A stretch of 41,266 nucleotides of DNA from Deltaproteobacteria bacterium. GTDB taxonomy: Bacteria; Desulfobacterota; Binatia; UBA9968; JAJDTQ01. The translations under genes and the position numbers were made by a program. Location: NCBI GenBank assembly GCA_028818755.1, contig JAPPNF010000137.1, positions 1-41,266 on the forward strand. Direction: 5' to 3'. The notes below the pieces were generated by a model, which saw only the letters and a program-made list of their open reading frames with translations, was not told the origin of the DNA and made no database searches. Below are positions 20,932 to 30,410 of the stretch, one piece after another (positions within the stretch are counted from its first letter, which is position 1; every line of letters begins with the position of its first letter).

Positions 20932-21621
20932 ATGGAGCTCGTTGAATTCTTACTGCGTTGGGTACATTTGTTGGCCGGTGTCACCTGGATCGGCTTGCTC
21001 TACTATTTCAACTTCGTGCAGACGCCGTTCTTCGCCGAGACCGAGGCCTCGACCCGCAGCGGAGCGATCCAGAAGCTCGTGCCGCGTGCCCTTTGGTGGT
21101 TCCGTTGGGGCGCCATGTTCACGTTCCTGGCGGGTATTCTCATGTGGCTCATCAAGCTGGGGCAGTTCGGCGCCGACTTCTTCGTGATCGGCTACGGCAT
21201 GGCCATCACCATCGGCGGCACCATGGGCACGATCATGTTCCTCAACGTGTGGCTGGTCATCTGGCCCAATCAACAGGTGGTCATCGCCTCCGCCAACAAG
21301 GTGGCCGAGGGCGGAGAAGCCCTTCCCGACGCGGCGAGCAAGGGCCAGTGGGCCGGCTTCGCCTCCCGTACCAACACCCTGTTCTCCATACCCATGCTGT
21401 TCCTGATGGGGGCGGCGAGCCACTATCCGCACGGCGAGTACGGCGGCGGCGTGGCGGTTTACTGGATCGCCACCCTCGTGATCATCGCCATCGTCGAGCT
21501 GAACGCATTGGTGGGCGATGCCGGCGGAGGCACCAAGAAGCTCCTGACGTCCATTCCGAACGTACTGTGGAGCGGCTTTATCCTGACCGCGATCTTCTGG
21601 ATTCTCCTGGAGATGGCGTAG
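20932..21621 (+). CDS. PuuD-like (urate hydroxylase N-terminal type) membrane protein
   Basis: A 229-residue membrane protein. A TTG at 20929 precedes the ATG at 20932; the ATG is 5 bases from GGAGGT and is preferred. About six or seven membrane segments are visible. The first has the DUF989/PuuD wording RWVHLLAGVTWIGLLYYFNF, followed by VQTPFF. Further motifs are IGGTMGTIMFLNVWLVIWPN and FLMGAASHYP. Full-length PuuD enzymes carry a C-terminal cytochrome c domain and oxidise urate; this protein is shorter and has no haem-binding CxxCH. Short PuuD-like proteins without the cytochrome part exist, and their activity is not established. A separate cytochrome c lipoprotein is encoded on the opposite strand, ending 4 bases away. 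Confidence 0.78.
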   Translation: MELVEFLLRWVHLLAGVTWIGLLYYFNFVQTPFFAETEASTRSGAIQKLVPRALWWFRWGAMFTFLAGILMWLIKLGQFGADFFVIGYGMAITIGGTMGTIMFLNVWLVIWPNQQVVIASANKVAEGGEALPDAASKGQWAGFASRTNTLFSIPMLFLMGAASHYPHGEYGGGVAVYWIATLVIIAIVELNALVGDAGGGTKKLLTSIPNVLWSGFILTAIFWILLEMA

Positions 21622-21625
21622 GAGG

Positions 21626-21967
21626 CTACGGCTGCGCCAGATAGGCAGCGATATCGGGAATTCTTTTCCTTAGTTGCGGGTAGTTGGGCATGGCCTTGGT
21701 CGTCCGCTGGGGCTTGTAGTCGGGCGGGTAACGCTTGTGCAGGACCTTGGCCTCCAGCAACTCCAATGACGATCCCTTGACAGGCGGACCCTGGGAGCCC
21801 GGCTTGCTCGGATCCGTGTTGTGACACACGATACAGGTCGCGAGGTAAAGCCGCCTCCCTCGGGCCGGGTCCGGCCCCGTCACCTCTTCCGCCTTCTCAC
21901 CGCAGGCGCTCAACAGCGCCAGCACAAGACAAACCGCCGCAATCAATCCAAATCTGCGCATCTTCAT
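21626..21967 (-). CDS. Cytochrome c lipoprotein
   Basis: A 113-residue exported protein. The lipoprotein signal is MKMRRFGLIAAVCLVLALLS followed by ACGEK, giving a lipobox with Cys at residue 22. The single haem motif CIVCHN follows at about residue 45, with ARGRRLYLATCIVCH as in class I cytochromes. The likely distal Met is in TKAMPNYPQLR, and the C-terminus (RIPDIAAYLAQ) is the usual last helix. It is probably anchored on the outer face of the membrane and carries one electron. It converges with the PuuD-like gene, ending 4 bases from it; a functional pairing with that protein is possible, but the opposite strand means they are not co-transcribed. Confidence 0.85.
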   Translation of the reverse strand: MKMRRFGLIAAVCLVLALLSACGEKAEEVTGPDPARGRRLYLATCIVCHNTDPSKPGSQGPPVKGSSLELLEAKVLHKRYPPDYKPQRTTKAMPNYPQLRKRIPDIAAYLAQP

Positions 21968-21973
21968 GAACGT

Positions 21974-22001
21974 GTAGGGGCGGGTTTCAAACCCGTCCGC
22001 G
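21974..22001. repeat. Short GGGTTTCAAACCCG palindromic repeat
   Basis: GTAGGGGCGGGTTTCAAACC followed by CGTCCGCG lies in the 87-base gap between the cytochrome c start and the reductase stop. The palindrome core CGGGTTTCAAACCCG and the TCCGCG tail are shared with 18463-18481. It is of the short interspersed palindromic type common in such genomes. No gene is seen in the gap. Confidence 0.55.
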
Positions 22002-22054
22002 CAAGGTATCCGTGCCGTGTTTCGGGTTCCGACCCGCCGGTGCCCGGCCGGCGG

Positions 22055-23418
<1,364 letters not shown>

Positions 23419-23422
<4 letters not shown>

Positions 23423-24327
23423 CGGATGCCTCCTTCCGGTGACTCATGGAACAGAAAGGCGGCCCCCAGGGCCTCGGCGCCCGGCACCCGCACGGCGTCG
23501 CTGCCCGGGGTCTCATAACGGATGCCGGCCCCGTCAAGGTAACGGCGGGTGGCGGCCAGGTCGCCGGTGCGCATGGACACCTCGGCGATGTAGGGGGTGC
23601 AAGGCAGCTCCCGGTCGGGGTAACGCTCGCCGAAGCGCTGGCCGTCGATGAAGACGACGCGGCCTTCATGGAGCCCCATTTCCCAGGTGTCGGCCGTCTC
23701 CACCGGCTCCACTCCGACGAAGCGGCAGAAGCGCTCGGCCGTCTCCCGCGGGTCGTCCACGCACACCAGCACCCCGGTGAGGGCGGCGACGCCGTTGGGC
23801 TGGTGCTGGTAGCGGGGCTGCCACACGAGCTCCGGCGTGTGGTGCGTGACGATCTGGATGCGGCCCTCGGGCATGACCTCCGGCGGCACCCGGATGACCG
23901 AGAAGCGACAGGTCTCCTCTCCGGTGTCCGTGGGCACCGGCCGCGCCAGGCGCACCAGCGGCAGCGGCTTGAAGCCGTCCCGGCCGATGCGCTCGTGGTT
24001 CTCCTCGGGGTGGTTGGCCGCGAACGCGATCAGGTGCCACCCCGGGTAGCGGTCGAGCTGCGCACGGAGCTGGCGCGACAACGGCGTGTCCACGGTGGGG
24101 CCCAGCATCTCGAGATAGCCCTGGCCGAAGATGGCGCACTGGTTGCCGGTGCCGCTGGGGGTGGGGGCAACGCCGGGCTCGGTGCTGGCCATGTGGGCCA
24201 CGAACGGGGTCAGCGAGAACCCCAACTCCTCGAGCCGGCGCGGCGAAGCGTCGAAATCGGGGACGAAAAGCCCCACGTGGTCCAGGTAAACCTCGCGCCC
24301 CTCGGGGACGAGACCGTTTGCTGCCAT
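23419..24327 (-). CDS. Glyoxalase/VOC-fold protein
   Basis: A 302-residue cytoplasmic protein from ATG 24327, made of two VOC-type halves. The first half begins [20 protein letters not shown], followed by [11 protein letters not shown], with [19 protein letters not shown], the pattern of glyoxalase-like domains (PF13468). The second half includes [21 protein letters not shown] and GEVDV-free text ending [10 protein letters not shown]. Possible metal ligands are the His of LDHVG and the Glu of GYLEML. The reaction is unknown; VOC proteins include glyoxalases, dioxygenases and epimerases. It is coupled to the reductase gene downstream by an ATGA overlap and follows the LLM gene by 10 bases. Confidence 0.8.
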
Positions 24328-24337
24328 GACCGCTCCT

Positions 24338-25216
24338 TCAGGCGTTGGCGACCACGTCGGTCAGGCGCTCGAACTGGTCCGACGCCAGGCTTGCGGGCTT
24401 GAGCACCAGCTCGTCAGTGCCCAGATCCCGATGCAGCGCGATGGCGTCGCGGATGGCCTCGGGCGTGGACAGGTTGGCCCGCGCCAAGCGCGCCTCAAGG
24501 CGGGCGGGGTCGCTGCCGTAGTAGTCCGCGAAGGCGCCGCGCAGGGCGTCCTCCGCTCCCGGTCCCAGCGCCGCCAGCACCGACGCCACGATGCGTGGAC
24601 GGCCGTCCCGGCCGTGCCGTTGCCACGATTCGTTGACCTGTTGCAGAACGCCCGCGGCCCACTCCCGGTCCAGCGCTCCGCCTCCCATGACGTAGCCGTC
24701 GGCGTACTTGCCGACCCGGTCCAGCGCCCGCGGCGCGGTGCCGCCGATGAGCAGCTCCGGACCGCCGGACCGCACCGCCTCGGGCCCCACGGGACGTTGC
24801 GCGTCGTTGACGATCTCTCCACGCCAGATGCGGCGCATGAGCTCGAGCTGCCGGTTGAAGCGGCGCCCGCGGTCGTGGAAGCCGGAAGGGGCGACCAGCG
24901 CGTCGTCTTCGCGGCTGCCGACGGCTATGCCCAGGCTCAACCGTCCGCCGGAGATGGCGTCGATGGTGGCAGTCTGCTTGGCCAGAACGCCCGCCCTCCG
25001 GAGCGGACCCACCAGCACCGCGGTCATGAGGCGCACGCGCCGGGTCGCGGAAGCCAGCGCCGCCAGCATGATCAGCGGCTCGTAGTTGTCGTAGGCCAGC
25101 CGGTCGATGACCGCGAAGCTCGAATAAGGCCCCTCGTCCGCCTTGCGCGCCAGTGCCTCGATGGCCGGCCAGCTATCCCTGGAAGTCTTGAACGGTAGTC
25201 CGATACCGATTTTCAC
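24338..25216 (-). CDS. LLM-class (luciferase-like) flavin oxidoreductase
   Basis: A 292-residue protein. The frame is open to 25402, but the family start is at GTG 25216 (VKIGIGLPFKTSRDSW), with a GGGAGA upstream. Family wording includes SSFAVIDRLAYDNYEPLIML, the strand ATRRVRLMTAVLVGPLRRAG, KQTATIDAISGGRLSLGIAV followed by GSREDD, and PELLIGGTAPRALDRVGKYA followed by DGYVMGG. These are the features of F420- or FMN-dependent luciferase-like monooxygenases or reductases. The cofactor cannot be fixed from the sequence. It is first in the minus-strand operon with the glyoxalase-like and reductase genes, and it faces the ThDP decarboxylase operon across a 199-base gap. Confidence 0.87.
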   Translation of the reverse strand: MKIGIGLPFKTSRDSWPAIEALARKADEGPYSSFAVIDRLAYDNYEPLIMLAALASATRRVRLMTAVLVGPLRRAGVLAKQTATIDAISGGRLSLGIAVGSREDDALVAPSGFHDRGRRFNRQLELMRRIWRGEIVNDAQRPVGPEAVRSGGPELLIGGTAPRALDRVGKYADGYVMGGGALDREWAAGVLQQVNESWQRHGRDGRPRIVASVLAALGPGAEDALRGAFADYYGSDPARLEARLARANLSTPEAIRDAIALHRDLGTDELVLKPASLASDQFERLTDVVANA

Positions 25217-25269
25217 GATGTCCGCGGGTCTCCCTTCATGGCGTCGGGCGCTACGCCGACACGCGCCCC

Positions 25270-25292
25270 CTATTGGAAAACGTAGCCAATAG
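25270..25292. promoter_or_regulatory. Inverted repeat in the divergent promoter region
   Basis: CTATTGG (25270-25276) and CCAATAG (25286-25292) are a perfect 7-base inverted pair, 9 bases apart, in the 199-base gap between the divergent LLM and ThDP decarboxylase operons. It lies 54 bases upstream of the LLM start. A TTGACG at 25356 could be the -35 box for the plus-strand operon. A shared regulator for both operons is inferred; no regulator gene is adjacent. Confidence 0.42.
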
Positions 25293-25415
25293 CCGGGGTC
25301 CCCGCAACTCGGCCCGGGAGGGTGTCCGGAAACCGGGCGGTGAGCGTCGGAACGGTTGACGCCACTGGTGCAAAAAGTGATATTCAGACTTCGATTTGGC
25401 ACGGAGGAGGATTAC

Positions 25416-25931
25416 GTGGCGGACCATCCCGGACCCGCAATGATCGTGGAAGGGCTGAAGGAGGCTGGCGTCGATCTCGTCGCGACCCTGCCCGACATCA
25501 ATCTGCACACACTGCTGGAGCGGGTGGCGACGGATCCCGACATCATCCACGTGCCGCTGTGCCGGGAAGAGGAAGGCATCGGCATCTGCACGGGCGGCTA
25601 TCTCGTCGGCAAGAAGTGCGCGCTGATCATGCAGAACGGCGGGTTGTTCAACAGCGTCAACGGCATCGTCTCCACGCTGCTGCAATACAACCTGCCGCTG
25701 CTGCTCCTCGTTTACTTCGCCGGGGACGTGGGCGACCGTTCCTTCAGCACCAACGGCGCCATGACCCAGCCGGTTCTCGACGCTCTCGGCATCCGCCATT
25801 TCATCCTCCGGGACCCGGACGAGGCCAGGACACTCATCATGCGGACGCAGGTGCTGACCCAGGACTACAAGCGGCCGGTGGCCGTGCTGCTGACCAAGGA
25901 CGCGCTGGGACGGCGCCGTCCGGGTGAATGA
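25416..25931 (+). CDS. ThDP-dependent decarboxylase, PYR-domain (alpha) subunit
   Basis: A 171-residue protein. An ATG at 25356 is in frame, but the GTG at 25416 has GGAGGAGG 5 bases upstream and begins the conserved part (VADHPGPAMIVEGLKEAGVD). It matches the PYR half of split ThDP decarboxylases such as sulfopyruvate decarboxylase ComD and phosphonopyruvate decarboxylase: VDLVATLPDINLHTLLERV, then VPLCREEEGIGICTGGYLVG with the Glu that activates ThDP, then ALIMQNGGLFNSVNGIVSTL and the variable C-terminus. It needs the PP-domain subunit encoded by the next gene; the two genes overlap by 8 bases. The 2-oxoacid substrate is unknown. No coenzyme M genes are seen around, so sulfopyruvate is unlikely. 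Confidence 0.83.
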   Translation: MADHPGPAMIVEGLKEAGVDLVATLPDINLHTLLERVATDPDIIHVPLCREEEGIGICTGGYLVGKKCALIMQNGGLFNSVNGIVSTLLQYNLPLLLLVYFAGDVGDRSFSTNGAMTQPVLDALGIRHFILRDPDEARTLIMRTQVLTQDYKRPVAVLLTKDALGRRRPGE

Positions 25932-26568
25932 CGCACGCGCGAACGCGGACGGATCGATGAAGCGCATCGAATGTTTCAAGGTCATGGCCGACCTGGCCGG
26001 GGATGCCCTGGTGGTGACCGGCGCCGGCGGCAACACCGTCGAGTGGTATGCGTGCCGGCCGGGGGACGGGAACTTCCGGGTCCGCACCATGGGGCTGGTT
26101 TCGTCCATTGCCCTGGGAATCGCCCTGGGGCTGCCGCACCGGCAGGTGGTCGCCATCGACGGGGACGGCTCGCTGCTGATGAACCTTTGCAGCCTGCCCA
26201 CCATCGCCCGCAAGAACCCGCCCAACCTGACCCACGTGGTCCTCGACAACGAGGTCTACGAGGCCTCGGGGGAGATCGACACCGCTACCGGCGCCGGGAC
26301 GGACCTCGTCGACATGGCGCGGGCGGCGGGAATTCGCCGGGCATCGTGGGCCGCGAGCCCGGACGAGCTGCGCTCGGTCTTCTCCCAAGCGCTCGAAGGC
26401 AGGGACGCCGCCTTCATCGGGCTCAAGGTCGAGACGTCCCGCAGCGAGGTGCCGCCGTATCCCATGGACGAGGTGGAGAACAAGTACCGCTTCATCCGCC
26501 ACGTGGAGAAGACCGAGGGCATGAACATCCTCAGCATGCCCATGCCGGTCAGCTTTCTGAAGGATTGA
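25924..26568 (+). CDS. ThDP-dependent decarboxylase, PP-domain (beta) subunit
   Basis: A 214-residue protein from GTG 25924, overlapping the alpha subunit; an ATG at 25957 (MKRIECFKVMADLAGDA) is the other possible start. The ThDP-binding motif is complete: AIDGDGSLLMNLCSLPTIAR with the closing NEVYEASG about 30 residues later, the GDG...N pattern that holds magnesium and the diphosphate. The segment before it (VTGAGGNTVEWY, RTMGLVSSIALGIALGLP) fits ComE and the C-terminal half of phosphonopyruvate decarboxylase. With the alpha subunit it should decarboxylate a 2-oxoacid to an aldehyde. The neighbouring alcohol dehydrogenase genes could process that aldehyde; this is inference. Confidence 0.84.
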   Translation: MNDARANADGSMKRIECFKVMADLAGDALVVTGAGGNTVEWYACRPGDGNFRVRTMGLVSSIALGIALGLPHRQVVAIDGDGSLLMNLCSLPTIARKNPPNLTHVVLDNEVYEASGEIDTATGAGTDLVDMARAAGIRRASWAASPDELRSVFSQALEGRDAAFIGLKVETSRSEVPPYPMDEVENKYRFIRHVEKTEGMNILSMPMPVSFLKD

Positions 26569-26612
26569 GCCCGAGCGTTCCTGCCCCTGTTACGCATCAC
26601 CGAGGCGACCAC

Positions 26613-27617
26613 ATGAACATCGACTGTCACGCGCACTATGTACCGCCCGTCGTGATCGAACGGCTCCGCAAGGACGGCTCGTCCTTCGGCGTCGAGGTAG
26701 GGGAGGAAACCCCGCAAGGGCCGCGTCTGCGGCTGGGCGGGCCGGAGAGGCCGCTGGCCCGGCCCATCCTGGCGCCGGCCACGGACCTGCCCAAGCGCAT
26801 CGACACGGTCAGGGAGACCCGCCTGGACCGGCAGATCCTGTCCGCGTGGATGGACATCGTGGGCTACACGCTGCCGGTGGAGCAGGCGGTCAATTGGAGC
26901 CGCATGCTGAACGACTCCATGCGCGAGGCTCTGGCGGACGGCGACAGGGACGGGCTCTTCCGGGGCACCGCCACGGTGCCGTTGCAGGACGGCGCGCGGG
27001 CCGCCGAGGAGCTGGAGTACGCGGTCAAGGAGTGCGGCCTCATGGGCGCCATGATCGGCCCCAGCATCGGCAGCGCCAACCTCGACGACCCGGGGTTGGA
27101 CCCCTTCTGGAAGGCCGCCGAGCGTATGCAGGTGCCCCTGATCATCCACCCGCTGAACCCTCTGGGGATCGAGCGGCTGGGCAAGTACTTCCTTACCCAC
27201 ATCGTGGGCCTCCTGGCCGACACCACGGTGGGAGTAGCCAGCATGTACTTCAGCGGCGTGCTGGACCGTTTCCCGGACCTCAAGATCATCCTCTGCCACG
27301 GCGGCGGCTTTCTGCCGTACCAGTTCGGCCGCATGACCCGCGGCCGGGAGATCCAGCCGGACATCCAGAAGGCCACCGCGCTCATGGGCCGGGACGTGTT
27401 GCGCTGGTTCCACTACGACACCATCGTATTCGAGACGGACGTGCTGGAGTTCCTGATCGCCGAAGTCGGCGCCGACCACGTGCTGCTGGGCAGCGACTGC
27501 CCCTTCGGCATCGGCGACCCCAGGCCGCTGGAGATCATCGACAGGATACGCCTGGATCAGGCCGACAAGGACAAGATCCTGGGCGGCAACGCGGAACGGC
27601 TGTTCGGTACGGGCTGA
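26613..27617 (+). CDS. Amidohydrolase-2 family protein (ACMSD / resorcylate decarboxylase-like)
   Basis: A 334-residue protein; the frame is open upstream, but MNIDCHAHYVPP at ATG 26613 is the family start. Metal ligands of the ACMSD group are present: HxH in DCHAHY, a His in IIHPLN, the His in ILCHGGGFLPYQFGRM, and the Asp in LLGSDCPFG. The GVASMYFSGVLDRFPDLKII strand and the YDTIVFETDVLEFLI segment are typical. Family members decarboxylate aromatic or muconate-type acids (ACMSD, gamma-resorcylate and 5-carboxyvanillate decarboxylases) or hydrolyse C-C bonds. It is between the ThDP decarboxylase and the UbiD-type gene. Substrate unknown; the metal site looks functional. Confidence 0.86.
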   Translation: MNIDCHAHYVPPVVIERLRKDGSSFGVEVGEETPQGPRLRLGGPERPLARPILAPATDLPKRIDTVRETRLDRQILSAWMDIVGYTLPVEQAVNWSRMLNDSMREALADGDRDGLFRGTATVPLQDGARAAEELEYAVKECGLMGAMIGPSIGSANLDDPGLDPFWKAAERMQVPLIIHPLNPLGIERLGKYFLTHIVGLLADTTVGVASMYFSGVLDRFPDLKIILCHGGGFLPYQFGRMTRGREIQPDIQKATALMGRDVLRWFHYDTIVFETDVLEFLIAEVGADHVLLGSDCPFGIGDPRPLEIIDRIRLDQADKDKILGGNAERLFGTG

Positions 27618-27640
27618 CCGGGAGCGCACGGAGAAACCGC

Positions 27641-28996
27641 ATGATGGACCTGCGGTCGTTCATGGACCGTCTGGAAGGCGAGGGCCCGGAGGAACTGCTG
27701 CACATCCGCAAGCCGGTGCGGCCCGAACACGACGTCACCGGCCTGCTGATGGAGCTGGAGTCGTCCGGCCGGTATCCCACCCTGTTCGTGCACGAGGTAC
27801 AGGGTTTCTCCATGCCCGTCATCACCAACCTCCACGCCACCCGGCACCGCCTGGCCATGGCGCTGGGCGTGGACGCCAATGACCTGGTGGAGGAGTACCG
27901 GCGGCGGGAGAGCAACCCCGTCGCGCCGGAGCTGGTGAAGGATGGCCCGGTCAAGGCGGTGGTGCGCACGGGTGCGGACGTGGACCTGGGCGAGATCCCG
28001 CTGCTGACCCACTTCGACATCAGCACCGCCCCTTACGTGACCGCGGGCATCGTCGTCGCCCGGGACCCCGTGAGCGGGGTGCGCAACCTGAGCTTCAACC
28101 GCGCCATGTTGGTGGAGCGGAACCGCCTGCGCATGCACCTCGCCCCCGGCATGCACCTCATGCGCTGCGCGCGCAACGCCGAGGAGAGGGGCGAACCGCT
28201 GGACATCGCCTTCATCGTGGGGGTCCATCCGGCCTTCGCCATCGGCGCGCTGTCGCTGGCTCCCTTCGACGTGGACGAGTACGATGTCATCGGCGGCATG
28301 ATGGAGCGGCCGGTGCCGCTGGTGCGGTGCGAGACCGTTCCCCTCGAGGTCCCGGCCCACGCGGAGATGGTGTTCGAGGGGCGGATCCTTCCCGGCGTGC
28401 GCGAGGAGGAAGGGCCCTTCGGCGAGTTCACCGGGCATGCCGTGGGCGTGCGCAGGAACCACGTGTCGGAGATCACCGGCGTCACGCTTCGGGAAAAGCC
28501 GCTCTACCAGGACATCTTCACCGGCCACTCGGAGCAACGGCTCATGGGTTCCATTCCCCGTGAGGCGGCGATCTTCCGGGCGGTGAAGGCGGTGGCCGCC
28601 GGCACCCGGGCCGTGCACATGCCGCCCTCGGGCAACTGCCGGTTCCACTGCTACATCTCCCTGGACAAGCGCTCCGACGGCGAGGTACGCAACGCGGTCA
28701 TGGCGGCCATGGCCACCGACCTCTACCTCAAGCTGGTGATCGTGGTGGACGGCGACGTGAACGTCTACAACGAGCGCGACGTCATGTGGGCGGTGGCCAA
28801 CCGTGTCCAGGCGGATACCGACACGTTCATCATTCCCCGTTGCCAGGGCTCGGAGACCGACCCGTCCAGCGGCCAGGGGGGCACGACCGCGAAGATGGTG
28901 ATCGACGCCACCAAGAAACGGAAGGATTTCCCCAAGCGGCTGGCCGTGCCCGACGCGGTTCGCGAGCGGATCCGTGTGGAGGATTACATCGACTGA
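27641..28996 (+). CDS. UbiD-family decarboxylase
   Basis: A 451-residue protein from ATG 27641 (MMDLRSFMDRLEGEGPEELL). The prFMN-dependent UbiD fold is supported by NLSFNRAMLV with RLRMHLAPGMHL (metal and prFMN phosphate binding), and by EEEGPFGEFTGH, which contains the two Glu of the E-x4-E catalytic pair. Other features are PLLTHFDISTAPYVTAG, VAVEPPAG-like GTRAVHMPPSGNCRFHCYIS, and DVMWAVANRVQADTD near the end. UbiD enzymes reversibly decarboxylate aromatic and alpha,beta-unsaturated acids and need prenylated FMN made by UbiX. No ubiX gene lies in this window, so the cofactor must come from elsewhere. It closes the decarboxylase cluster; the substrate is not known. Confidence 0.9.
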   Translation: MMDLRSFMDRLEGEGPEELLHIRKPVRPEHDVTGLLMELESSGRYPTLFVHEVQGFSMPVITNLHATRHRLAMALGVDANDLVEEYRRRESNPVAPELVKDGPVKAVVRTGADVDLGEIPLLTHFDISTAPYVTAGIVVARDPVSGVRNLSFNRAMLVERNRLRMHLAPGMHLMRCARNAEERGEPLDIAFIVGVHPAFAIGALSLAPFDVDEYDVIGGMMERPVPLVRCETVPLEVPAHAEMVFEGRILPGVREEEGPFGEFTGHAVGVRRNHVSEITGVTLREKPLYQDIFTGHSEQRLMGSIPREAAIFRAVKAVAAGTRAVHMPPSGNCRFHCYISLDKRSDGEVRNAVMAAMATDLYLKLVIVVDGDVNVYNERDVMWAVANRVQADTDTFIIPRCQGSETDPSSGQGGTTAKMVIDATKKRKDFPKRLAVPDAVRERIRVEDYID

Positions 28997-29091
28997 AGAA
29001 GAACTGGCCACTCCAGATTGGTCCTTCCCGTGGAGCAGGCTGCGTCAAGACTCTCCGTGGTTGCGGACATGGCACCACGCCCGCTATCGTC

Positions 29092-29111
29092 ATTCCGGCG
29101 AAAGCCGGAAT
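29092..29111. repeat. REP-like hairpin ATTCCGGC-GAAA-GCCGGAAT
   Basis: A perfect 8-bp stem with a GAAA loop in the 180-base gap between the UbiD-type gene and the first alcohol dehydrogenase. It is a small interspersed hairpin of a type common in many genomes (CATTCCGGCGAAAGCCGGAA). The rest of the gap shows no gene; AAGGAGG lies just before the dehydrogenase start. Confidence 0.8.
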
Positions 29112-29176
29112 CCAGGGGTGGGGCGGGGCGGTCACGTAAACGATAGGAAATAAAGGGCTCACCAAGGAGGTACAAG

Positions 29177-30265
29177 ATGGCAGAAACCAGCAGAGCGGCA
29201 ACCCTGCTTGCCCCCGACAAGATCGAGATCCGGGAATATCCCATTCCCGACATCCCGGATGACGGCGGACTTCTCAAGGTGGAGATGGGCGGTGTGTGCG
29301 GCTCGGACGTCAAGTACTATCACGGCCGCATCAACCTGCCGCTTCCCATCATCCTGGGCCACGAGATCCTGGGACGGGTGCACAAGCTCGGCTCCAAGGC
29401 CGAGAAGATCCACGGTGTCAAGGAAGGCGACCGCGTGATCATGAAGGGCGCCATCGGCTGCGGCCGCTGCTCCGACTGCCGGCGCAACGCGCAGCGCTTC
29501 TGCCGGAACCGCACCAACTACGGCGGCCGCACCACTTCGGCCAACCCGCCGCACCTGTTCGGCGGCTTCGCCGACTACCTCTACCTGGCCCCGGACGTGC
29601 TGATGACCAAGATCAGCGAGGACCTGTCGCCGGAGGCCGCGGCCCTCATCGGCTCGGTCATGGCCAACGGCTTCCAGTGGGCGCTCAGGCGCGGCGGCGT
29701 CAAGATGGGCGACTTCGTGCTGATCCAGGGGCCCGGACAGCAGGGGCTGGCGTGCACCTGGGCCTCGAAGCACGCGGGCGCGGCCAAGATCTTCGTGTCC
29801 GGCATCGGCCGGGACGCGCCCCGCATGGAACTGGCGAAGAAGTGGGGCGCCGACCGCATCATCAACGTCGAGGAAGAGAACGTGGTGGATGTCGTCCGGG
29901 AAGAGACCGACGGCGCCCTGTGCGACGTGGTGGTGGACGTGTCGGGAAGCCCCAAGGCGATCCTCGCCTCCATCGATTGCCTGCGCCGCCAGGGGACCAT
30001 GGTGCTGGCCGGCCTCACCGGCGACAAGACCATCACCGAGATGCACATGGACAAGCTCGTGTGGGGCGAGATCAAGCTCCAGGGCTGCTTCACCGGCGAC
30101 AACGACGCGGTGGACGCGACCCTGCGCCTGATGGAGGCCACCCAGTTCCCGGTGCAGGACATGGTCAGCCACGTGTTCCCGCTGGAGGACACCGAGAAGT
30201 GCATCCAGGCCGTGGGCGGCGAGATCCCGGAGATGTTCCCGACCAAGGCGCTGATCAAGCCCTAG
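29177..30265 (+). CDS. Zinc-dependent alcohol dehydrogenase, copy 1
   Basis: A 362-residue medium-chain dehydrogenase from ATG 29177, with AAGGAGG upstream. Catalytic zinc ligands are visible in GGVCGSDVKYYHG and LGHEILGRV. The structural zinc site has four Cys in IGCGRCSDCRRNAQRFC. The NAD(P) segment is VLIQGPGQQGLACTWASKHA, with a weaker Rossmann motif than usual (GPGQQG). It has the same length as the gene at 30411 and aligns without gaps; the two are clearly tandem duplicates. They follow the decarboxylase cluster and may oxidise or reduce an alcohol or aldehyde of that pathway, but the substrate is unknown. Confidence 0.9.
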   Translation: MAETSRAATLLAPDKIEIREYPIPDIPDDGGLLKVEMGGVCGSDVKYYHGRINLPLPIILGHEILGRVHKLGSKAEKIHGVKEGDRVIMKGAIGCGRCSDCRRNAQRFCRNRTNYGGRTTSANPPHLFGGFADYLYLAPDVLMTKISEDLSPEAAALIGSVMANGFQWALRRGGVKMGDFVLIQGPGQQGLACTWASKHAGAAKIFVSGIGRDAPRMELAKKWGADRIINVEEENVVDVVREETDGALCDVVVDVSGSPKAILASIDCLRRQGTMVLAGLTGDKTITEMHMDKLVWGEIKLQGCFTGDNDAVDATLRLMEATQFPVQDMVSHVFPLEDTEKCIQAVGGEIPEMFPTKALIKP

Positions 30266-30281
30266 CGGCGACAGCCATTGT

Positions 30282-30387
30282 CCCCCTCTCCCCCTGGGAG
30301 AGGGTTGGGGTGAGGGTGCTCGTAAAGGCAGGGATGCCGTGGCCGCCCTCACCCGGCCTTCGGCCACCCTCTCCCAGAGGGAGAGGG
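30282..30387. repeat. [15 protein letters not shown] palindromic repeat between the two dehydrogenases
   Basis: A 106-bp element with inverted ends: CCCCTCTCCCCCTGGGAGAG (left) and CACCCTCTCCCAGAGGGAGA (right). The middle has GGGGTGAGGGTGC and GCCCTCACCCGGCCTTCGGC. It has the same parts as the element in imuB (415-600) without the outer TGTGTCAAGACC arms. It lies in the 145-base gap between the two alcohol dehydrogenase genes. Confidence 0.85.
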
Positions 30388-30410
30388 ACTGAGATCCGTA
30401 GAGAGGCTTT

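Noticed and set aside
25416..26568. Sulfopyruvate decarboxylase ComDE of coenzyme M synthesis
   Set aside because: The sequence pattern fits the family in general, but there are no coenzyme M genes around and the neighbours are aromatic-type decarboxylases; a specific name is not justified.
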